From Deltaproteobacteria bacterium (GTDB lineage: Bacteria > Desulfobacterota > Binatia > Binatales > Binataceae), in the NCBI GenBank assembly GCA_027317185.1, contig DAHVFB010000032.1, positions 1 through 32,992 on the forward strand: DNA of 32,992 nt. Reading direction: 5' to 3'. The stretch's first letter is position 1. Each line of letters starts with the position of its first letter. The notes beneath the pieces were generated by a model. The model did not search any database and was not told where the DNA came from. It worked only from the letters and a program-made list of their open reading frames with translations. Shown one piece after another: positions 27,819 through 32,992 of this stretch. A program made the translations under genes and the position numbers.

Positions 27819-27962
27819 CGCTGCCTCTTGTGCGGTTATCCGTCAATGCGCATGAATAACCGTTTCTCTTCCCCGGCGGAGATATTGTCAAGAGTTTGGA
27901 GCGGATGCCTTCGAGCCCTGCTGAACATCGGGCGAGCACGGCGAATCTGATTCGGAAGGACG

Positions 27963-28031
27963 TTACCCCCCTGGCCGGTGGCGCGACCCCGTCAGCTTCA
28001 TCCATTTCTGCGCCGCAAGCGCGATATTCAT
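27963..28031 (-). other. Micro-ORF coupled to the oxygenase beta subunit by ATGA
   Basis: The beta-subunit stop TGA (28030-28028) overlaps an ATG at 28031, the usual sign of translational coupling. The new frame reads MNIALAAQKWMKLTGSRHRP and stops after 22 codons, right after a run of six G. One base change in that run would instead join ATGQGGNVLPNQIRRARPMF and then LQTLDNISAGEEKRLFMRID, stopping near 27840. It may thus be the start of a further operon gene, about 65 residues, now frameshifted. Confidence 0.35.
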
Positions 28032-28492
28032 ATGGGCGCGAGCAGGGCGCGGAAGTTCATGGTATCGAGCACTGCTTTTCTGCTGGCAAACCGCCACGTC
28101 CCGTTTACCCGCATCAGGCGATCTTCATAATGTCCAACATAGCCGAGCTTGGTGACGCCATCCGTATTACGGGTTTCGAACAGGGCAAATCGCGAGGCAA
28201 TCAGAGCCGTATCCTTATCAACGAAGTCTATTGGGCCCCAGGACACCAAGTGAGAGACCGCGGTGTTGACTCTCACCCGGCTCGGATCCTTCAGCAGTTC
28301 GATTCGCGCGGCAATCCCCTGCCGATCGGTATCTACCATGTGACTGCCGAGCTCGGTAACGCCGTCCTTGCAAACGATCAGGTAGGTAGCATCGGGAGCG
28401 AAAAGTTCGAGCCATTGATCATAACGCTCGTCGTCCAGCAACCTGATTGATGCATCGAGAAGCCGCAGGATTTCGTCACGGTCAGTCGCCAT
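28028..28492 (-). CDS. Aromatic-ring-hydroxylating dioxygenase beta subunit (SnoaL/NTF2-like fold)
   Basis: This 154-residue protein has the compact NTF2-like fold of Rieske oxygenase beta subunits: ILRLLDASIRLLDDERYDQW then LELFAPDATYLIVCKD, and later RFALFETRNTDGVTKLGYVG and RLMRVNGTWRFASRKAVLD. In classical enzymes the beta subunit stabilises an alpha3beta3 hexamer and lies away from the active site. I choose ATG 28492 because GGAGGG lies eight bases upstream and it overlaps the preceding alpha-subunit stop (TGATG); a longer frame back to 28558 lacks family sequence. Its presence supports a real multi-subunit oxygenase rather than orphan alpha genes. Confidence 0.85.
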   Translation of the reverse strand: MATDRDEILRLLDASIRLLDDERYDQWLELFAPDATYLIVCKDGVTELGSHMVDTDRQGIAARIELLKDPSRVRVNTAVSHLVSWGPIDFVDKDTALIASRFALFETRNTDGVTKLGYVGHYEDRLMRVNGTWRFASRKAVLDTMNFRALLAPI

Positions 28493-29535
28493 CACAGTTT
28501 CCCTCCGCTCGCGAACCGGGTATGGCTCAACGCGAAAAAGGGTGAAAGCGGCCCCCACCAGTCGGCAAGCGCAAGCTTGCGCGCTCGTCTCATTTGCTCG
28601 TTTTCGCCGGTAAGTCCATAACCGTTGATTCTAAGCAGCGTGCAGGTACGGTCGACCGGATCGCACCTGATCGTGATGACTGCGGGGCCAAGTGCCGCGA
28701 CGATCAGATTCGGGGGCGCATGCAGGATGCACCGCAGGGTTCTGGCGTCTTCTATAAAAGTACCTATAACGGCCGACGCGAAGACAGGAGGATCATTATA
28801 GAGCGCGACCTGTTCTCCGCGTTGCCCTCTCTGAACGCTACTTGCTTTCCATCGCGGGCCCGAACGGTCCACGATGCCTGACGCGCCAGTCTCTCCAGCC
28901 CAGCAATCCGCGCTCTCGCGCATCCATTGCTCAAAACTGCAATCGACCGTGAGCGTGTAATTAAAAATGGTTTCCCAGTTGCGCTCGGCAGGAAACATTT
29001 GGTCGAGATAGCTCGCTGCAATGCCCAGCGACTGACGCAGATCCATCCCCGGGTTCACGCATCCAAAGACTAATCCGCCCAACTGGGCCGTCTGGATCGG
29101 CTGTAGAGGAAAATCCTCCCTCCTCAGACCGACCGCCTCGTACCCCTCGGGTAGCGGCATCGCAGTCAACCGCCCCTCGGGCGAGAAACGCCAGCCATGA
29201 TAGGAGCAGACGAACGCCTTCTCGAGGCCGGTGCGATTCGTCAGAACTGGGAGCCCGAGATGCGGGCAGGCGTTGAAGAAACCGCGCAGTCCACCGCGGG
29301 TGTCCCGGCACACGAAGACCAGACGGTCAGCGATCGTGTCGGTCAGATAACGCCCGGGACGTTCAAGGGTGCTGCCCTCGCATACAAAGACCCAGGCGTT
29401 CTGAAATTTTGCGCGCAGTTCCGCGATCACCTCGACCGAGCGCAATTGAAGCCGATCGTCCAGCGAATGCCTGCGCGTGCTTTCGGCGCTCTGCGGAGTT
29501 GTTTCGAGCAGCTTTCGATAGCGCCGCACGTCCAT
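28492..29535 (-). CDS. Rieske oxygenase alpha-type subunit with intact Rieske site but lost mononuclear-iron ligands
   Basis: The 347-residue protein is shorter than usual for alpha subunits (about 400-450). The Rieske motif is canonical: C90-P-H92 ... C110-S-Y-H113 (NACPHLGLPVL, then FVCSYHGWRFSPEGRL). The catalytic domain is recognisable by the segment IFNYTLTVDCSFEQWMRESA, which aligns with the usual N-W-K...E-x-Y-H-x4-H. In this alignment the two iron-binding histidines are Met205 and Asp210, and the C-terminal carboxylate may be Asn312. A mononuclear iron site therefore seems absent. It follows the other alpha gene by 45 bases (GAGG precedes its start) and its stop overlaps the beta start. 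Probable role: electron-transfer partner. Confidence 0.85.
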   Translation of the reverse strand: MDVRRYRKLLETTPQSAESTRRHSLDDRLQLRSVEVIAELRAKFQNAWVFVCEGSTLERPGRYLTDTIADRLVFVCRDTRGGLRGFFNACPHLGLPVLTNRTGLEKAFVCSYHGWRFSPEGRLTAMPLPEGYEAVGLRREDFPLQPIQTAQLGGLVFGCVNPGMDLRQSLGIAASYLDQMFPAERNWETIFNYTLTVDCSFEQWMRESADCWAGETGASGIVDRSGPRWKASSVQRGQRGEQVALYNDPPVFASAVIGTFIEDARTLRCILHAPPNLIVAALGPAVITIRCDPVDRTCTLLRINGYGLTGENEQMRRARKLALADWWGPLSPFFALSHTRFASGGKL

Positions 29536-29580
29536 TACTCGGATTTCCTCGCTCTCGTCATCGGGTGGCGGGCGGCGACG

Positions 29581-30771
29581 CTATTCTTCCTGTTCCAGGC
29601 AGCGGCGCCAGCGGCGAAAATAAGCCCGGTAACCGGCCTCGGCGTCCTGCGCGACGCGGATTTCGGCGGCATTTGGATCCTCGCCGTAGTATCGGGCTAT
29701 GACCAGGCGCTGCAAGGTTTCACCGCGGAGAGAAGTATGTTGGCGTTCGAAATTCGCCCAGTCATCCTCACCGTTGAGGCCCATCGGATAGGTCCAGATA
29801 TCCTCTTCTCTCTGGATTAGCCGTTTTTGCCAATCGCTCAGACCGCGCCGACAGTAAACCTTGTTGTAGACCATTGTCCGATCGACTGCACGCGGCATGA
29901 CCAACTGCAGCCACAGCAGCCATTCATTTCGCACCGCGTAGATGACATTTGGGAACGTGTCTCCGACCCAACCCCCCCATCCTTTTGGATTCCGGGCGAC
30001 GGTCGGCAAGTTGATCTCTTCAGGACTATGCACGCCGCCCCACAAATTCGCCCGGAAATATTCATAATTCGGCGGCGGATATGGAAAGATTATATGGCCA
30101 TAACGCGGGGATACATGCTGGAGGACATCGTAAAACCCGGCTTTGGGCGTCATGTACTTGCAAAAGATCTTGTGCAGCGACTGTACGTGATAGCCGTCGC
30201 CAGGCTGCATGAACTCCTTCCAGTTTGTATCGCTCGGCGTCATCCAGGCGGTTACCAGCTCCCATTCTATGTCAGTGCGTATTACAGTGAGCCGTTCCCA
30301 CCAGTCTGCTTGCACGCCCAAGTAGTCACGCAGCGACGCGGTCGGTTTGAGGGCGGCAAACAGGAAGCCAAGGTAGTTTTCCACCCTTATCGGCTCGAGC
30401 GAGCCCCCAGCGCCCTCAACGGCTGTGCCGGTCAAATCGTATACGGCATGGGACTCGGCGCACTGTAATAATCGCCCGTTACCCCATTGCATATGCGCGA
30501 TGCTTTCGCCGCAAATCCCGCAGGCGTCTACAAAGCCGCGCAGCTTTCCATCTTCGGCCCGGCAGACGATCACCGGTACGCCACCGATTTCGTTACGAAA
30601 GAACTGCCCGGGCGATTGCGCCTCGCAGATCACCCCCAGCCACAGCCAGCCACGGCTGAATATATGGTCGAGTTCGAGTTCGAAAATTGCCGGGTCGGTG
30701 TAGATCCGCGGGTCGAGGAGGCAATCGTCGGGCAGCGAACGGGAGCCGACCGGGTTGCTATCGATCGCCAT
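29581..30771 (-). CDS. Rieske oxygenase alpha-type subunit with intact iron site but lost Rieske histidines
   Basis: This 396-residue protein begins at ATG 30771 (GGAGG eight bases upstream; a GTG at 30786 would overlap that site). The catalytic motif is intact: NWKEFMQPGDGYHVQSLHK gives D192-x2-H195-x4-H200, and GEDDWANFERQH supplies a likely third ligand (D336 or D337). The Rieske domain is disrupted: VDACGICGES has Ile86 where the first His ligand belongs, and LLQCAESHAVYDL has Ser107 at the second His position with a His one residue later. The two cysteines (C84, C104) remain. It should hydroxylate substrate but needs electrons from another subunit, most simply the alpha protein encoded next. 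Confidence 0.87.
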   Translation of the reverse strand: MAIDSNPVGSRSLPDDCLLDPRIYTDPAIFELELDHIFSRGWLWLGVICEAQSPGQFFRNEIGGVPVIVCRAEDGKLRGFVDACGICGESIAHMQWGNGRLLQCAESHAVYDLTGTAVEGAGGSLEPIRVENYLGFLFAALKPTASLRDYLGVQADWWERLTVIRTDIEWELVTAWMTPSDTNWKEFMQPGDGYHVQSLHKIFCKYMTPKAGFYDVLQHVSPRYGHIIFPYPPPNYEYFRANLWGGVHSPEEINLPTVARNPKGWGGWVGDTFPNVIYAVRNEWLLWLQLVMPRAVDRTMVYNKVYCRRGLSDWQKRLIQREEDIWTYPMGLNGEDDWANFERQHTSLRGETLQRLVIARYYGEDPNAAEIRVAQDAEAGYRAYFRRWRRCLEQEE

Positions 30772-30793
30772 GGGATTGTCCTCCACGAAGGGT

Positions 30794-31567
30794 TCAGCCC
30801 GCCGTTAGACCGCCGTCGACGACAAAATTCTGACCCGTGACGAAGCTCGACTCGTCGCTGGCCAGATAAACCGCGCACTGGGCGATGTCTATATTTTGCC
30901 CGGTCCGTTTAACCATCTGATTGGCCACGATGCGCGCTCGATGTTCCTGGACAAACTCGTTCCCCTGCGCCGCCCATGCGGTGTTGTCAACGCCGCCGAT
31001 TGTAATCACGTTGACCCGGATATTATACGGCGCGAGTTCGTCGGCCAGACAGCGGGTAATCGCGACGACCGCGCCGGTCGCCGCGCTGTGAGCGAGAAAT
31101 CTTACCCAACCGCCAAGCGACTTACCCGACACGCCCACGAACGACGACGTGTTGATTATCACTCCGCCGCCAGCCTCCTTCATGAAAGGAGCGGCATGCT
31201 TGACCGTATAATACACCGGGTCAAGTTCGTTGCGCAGGGTGTGATGCCAATCGTCGGTCGAGAGCGTCAGGATACCGCCGAAGCGCGAGGTGGCCGCGTT
31301 GTTGTACAGCACGTCGATTCTGCCGAACCGGTCAATCGCGAACTTAATTAGCGCCTTGGTTTGGTCCTCATCGCTCAGATCGGTCACTTGATACGCCGCA
31401 TCACCACCGGCGGCCTCGATCATTCTCTGCGTTTCCCGCAGTCCCTCCGCGGTGCGAGCGCAGCCAATCACCCGCGCTCCTTCCTTGGCGAACAGCACCG
31501 CTGCGGTCTGTCCGATACCCTGGGAGGTGCCGGTTATCAACGCCACCTTATTTGCCAGCCTCGCCAT
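30794..31567 (-). CDS. SDR-fold protein lacking the canonical Tyr-x3-Lys pair
   Basis: The 257-residue product has the NAD(P)-binding motif TGTSQGIG (residues 12-19), the NNAAT strand motif near 89-93, and a C-terminal ITIGGVDN and FVTGQNFVVDGGLTAG typical of classical short-chain dehydrogenases. At the active site, NTSSFVG supplies serine, and N113 could be the tetrad Asn. However the segment FLAHSAATGAVVAITR has His160 and Thr164 where Tyr and Lys normally sit. I checked the codons (CAC and ACC on the reverse strand). It likely binds a nucleotide cofactor but may not catalyse normal carbonyl/alcohol chemistry. Start ATG 31567. It ends 22 bases before the iron-site alpha subunit. Confidence 0.85.
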   Translation of the reverse strand: MARLANKVALITGTSQGIGQTAAVLFAKEGARVIGCARTAEGLRETQRMIEAAGGDAAYQVTDLSDEDQTKALIKFAIDRFGRIDVLYNNAATSRFGGILTLSTDDWHHTLRNELDPVYYTVKHAAPFMKEAGGGVIINTSSFVGVSGKSLGGWVRFLAHSAATGAVVAITRCLADELAPYNIRVNVITIGGVDNTAWAAQGNEFVQEHRARIVANQMVKRTGQNIDIAQCAVYLASDESSFVTGQNFVVDGGLTAG

Positions 31568-31649
31568 CGTTAATGCTCGCCAAGTCGAAGGCTCAATGCC
31601 GCGACGAGGCGCACAGCCGGTCCCGCTCCCAGAATTGTCGGCGCGCCGG

Positions 31650-32879
31650 TCAATTGAAGAATCCCGGCGTCGGCACCTGGTCCAGAAGCAGATATTCACC
31701 GACTATTTTGGCTTTGTACTCGACCGGGTCGTGCAAAGTAAGTGTCCTCACGTCACGCAGGAATCGGTCCGCTTGTTCGGCGGCCAGCGCGGCCCGTGTC
31801 CCACAGGCTTTGAACATCTCGTTGCACACGTAAAGCGAAGCCTCGGTCGACACCACCTTGGCTTTGGCCACGCGCACCATCGCCTCGCCGCGCAAGCGGG
31901 CGAGCTCTGCGTTGCCGCATGTCCGCCGGGCCCCTATCACTTCCTCAACGAAGCGCGCGGCATCGCGTGAAAGGCATTCAGCGGCCGACAGCCGGGCCTC
32001 CATTTTTCCGAACGACTGCAGGTTGTAGAGATCCTCGACGGCCGAAGTCGCCCCACCCAAGACCCACGGACGCGCCCTGGTCCGGACGTACTGAGTTGCC
32101 CATTTGAGAGCTCCGCGCGCGGCGCCAAGAACGATAATGCCGAAACTGGTCTGAAACATAGGCGCAAATAAATCGGTCGCGTCGGGGTTCCGCAGGTCGT
32201 AAAACTTGTCAATTACCAGTTCAGGACGGATATGAACGTTTTTGAACTCGGTGGTGCCGCTGCCGGTGCCCCGCTGGCCCATCGCACGCCAGTCATCATG
32301 AACCACCAAACCCTTCGAATCGCTCGGCACGAAGGCCACGGCCATGTGATCGTCCAGGATGCCCGGAACGAAAAACAGGTCTGCCGCCAGTGAGCCGGTC
32401 GAAAAAAATTTCTTCCCGTTTATTAAGAGGCCGCCGTCAGGCGCCTTCTGAAACGTTACCTCATAGGCGGCAACGTTCTTGGAGTTCTTTTCCGAGGACG
32501 CGTTGGCGATGAAGGCGTTGCGTTCGATGACTTGGCGAAAGATCTGACGCTTGAGATCCTCGTGATGCTGCCAGAAAGCGGCATGATGAAGAATTATCGC
32601 GTGTACGCCGTAAACCTGCGCTATCGAAGGATTGCCTTCAGCCAGTGTGCGGATGGATTCTATTATGTCGAAAAACGAGCCCCCGATACCTCCATACTCC
32701 TCTGGTATCGCATGTGCGAGCAGACCGCTTGACTTGAGCCTATGTATTTCATCGTGGGGAAACTCGAACTCGCGGTCACGAACTGGATAACTTTCGCCAA
32801 ACACCGCGGAAACTTGGCGAAACCCTGCCAATGACTCCATGTGGCTAAATCGCTTCACATTGGTGGAAATAGTCGCCAC
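31650..32879 (-). CDS. Acyl-CoA dehydrogenase-fold flavin monooxygenase (DszC/SfnC-like)
   Basis: A 409-residue protein with the acyl-CoA dehydrogenase fold: IPEEYGGIGGSFFDIIESIR at the N-terminal helical domain, GKKFFSTGSLAADLFFVPGI in the beta domain, and RDVRTLTLHDPVEYKAKIVG near the C-terminus. The last motif and the TGSLAAD segment point to the DszC/SfnC group of flavin-dependent monooxygenases, which use reduced FMN or FAD from a separate reductase, rather than true acyl-CoA dehydrogenases. In DszC-like proteins the motif is usually RTHTLHDP; here the first His is Leu380. Starts at GTG 32879 or ATG 32840 are both possible. It appears to head the minus-strand catabolic operon, 82 bases before the SDR. 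Confidence 0.78.
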   Translation of the reverse strand: MATISTNVKRFSHMESLAGFRQVSAVFGESYPVRDREFEFPHDEIHRLKSSGLLAHAIPEEYGGIGGSFFDIIESIRTLAEGNPSIAQVYGVHAIILHHAAFWQHHEDLKRQIFRQVIERNAFIANASSEKNSKNVAAYEVTFQKAPDGGLLINGKKFFSTGSLAADLFFVPGILDDHMAVAFVPSDSKGLVVHDDWRAMGQRGTGSGTTEFKNVHIRPELVIDKFYDLRNPDATDLFAPMFQTSFGIIVLGAARGALKWATQYVRTRARPWVLGGATSAVEDLYNLQSFGKMEARLSAAECLSRDAARFVEEVIGARRTCGNAELARLRGEAMVRVAKAKVVSTEASLYVCNEMFKACGTRAALAAEQADRFLRDVRTLTLHDPVEYKAKIVGEYLLLDQVPTPGFFN

Positions 32880-32992
32880 AGCTTTGTTTTCGACGGAACT
32901 TAAAGCTTACGCCTGTAAATGTCGGCTGTCAAAACCGGCACCATCGCCAGGGTGCCGAGCCTCGGTCACTCACGGCCTCTACTCGTTTGCGG
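32880..32992. other. Upstream end region of the oxygenase operon
   Basis: No gene is recognised in the last 113 bases. The operon promoter should be here or beyond the window edge. Confidence 0.35.

Noticed and set aside
27603-27950. A 115-codon plus-strand gene behind a strong AGGAGG
   Set aside because: The first ~35 residues might be a real gene start, but the remainder is antisense to a more convincing small minus-strand frame; kept only as a note in the gap entry.

Overview
This 33 kb window comes from a GC-rich bacterial chromosome, probably a soil or environmental heterotroph. The mix of a GMC dehydrogenase, a GH15 hydrolase, an enolase-superfamily dehydratase, a sulfite-oxidase-like molybdoenzyme, a Rieske oxygenase cluster and many decayed insertion sequences fits Pseudomonadota or a Binatota-like lineage. 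I cannot fix the taxon from sequence alone. No rRNA, tRNA or CRISPR array was seen.

Region 1 (1-4928, + strand) is a tidy metabolic block: the tail of a gluconate-2-dehydrogenase-subunit-3-like protein, its GMC oxidoreductase partner, a GH15 glucoamylase/trehalase-like enzyme and a mandelate racemase/enolase-superfamily enzyme. It suggests sugar or sugar-acid oxidation.

Region 2 (4929-11960) is a gene graveyard on the minus strand. Intact genes are a cytochrome-b/sulfite-oxidase-fold fusion and an HPP membrane protein. Between them lie remnants of an IS110 transposase, an ArsB/SLC13-type permease, an MFS transporter, an RND efflux pump, an IS3 end, IstB, a WYL regulator, the C-terminus of a type I restriction HsdR and IstA. 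Several remnants are joined to each other, one junction being in frame.

Region 3 (11970-14731, + strand) holds a KimA/YdaO-like APC permease, an unrecognised 185-residue protein, and a coding-like tail that continues in frame past its stop codon.

Region 4 (15154-26790, + strand) is a defence island. Six tightly coupled genes (ASCH, DUF488-like, Res-type helicase-nuclease, Mod-type methyltransferase, an unknown protein with a possible PD-(D/E)XK core, and a RelE-like/UvrD helicase fusion) are followed by a TIR-domain gene split by one in-frame TAA. The methyltransferase has a low-GC central segment where its target-recognition domain should be.

Region 5 (26791-28027) is decayed: an IS3 OrfA fragment and small frameshifted reading frames.

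Region 6 (28028-32879, minus strand) is a catabolic or tailoring operon: a DszC/SfnC-like flavin monooxygenase, an SDR-fold protein, two Rieske-oxygenase alpha-type subunits and a beta subunit. It is the most striking part of the window. One alpha subunit keeps its Rieske ligands but has lost the mononuclear-iron histidines; the other keeps the iron site but has lost Rieske histidines. Rieske oxygenases pass electrons between neighbouring alpha subunits, so the two could form one obligate heteromeric enzyme. The SDR in the same operon lacks the usual Tyr-x3-Lys pair.
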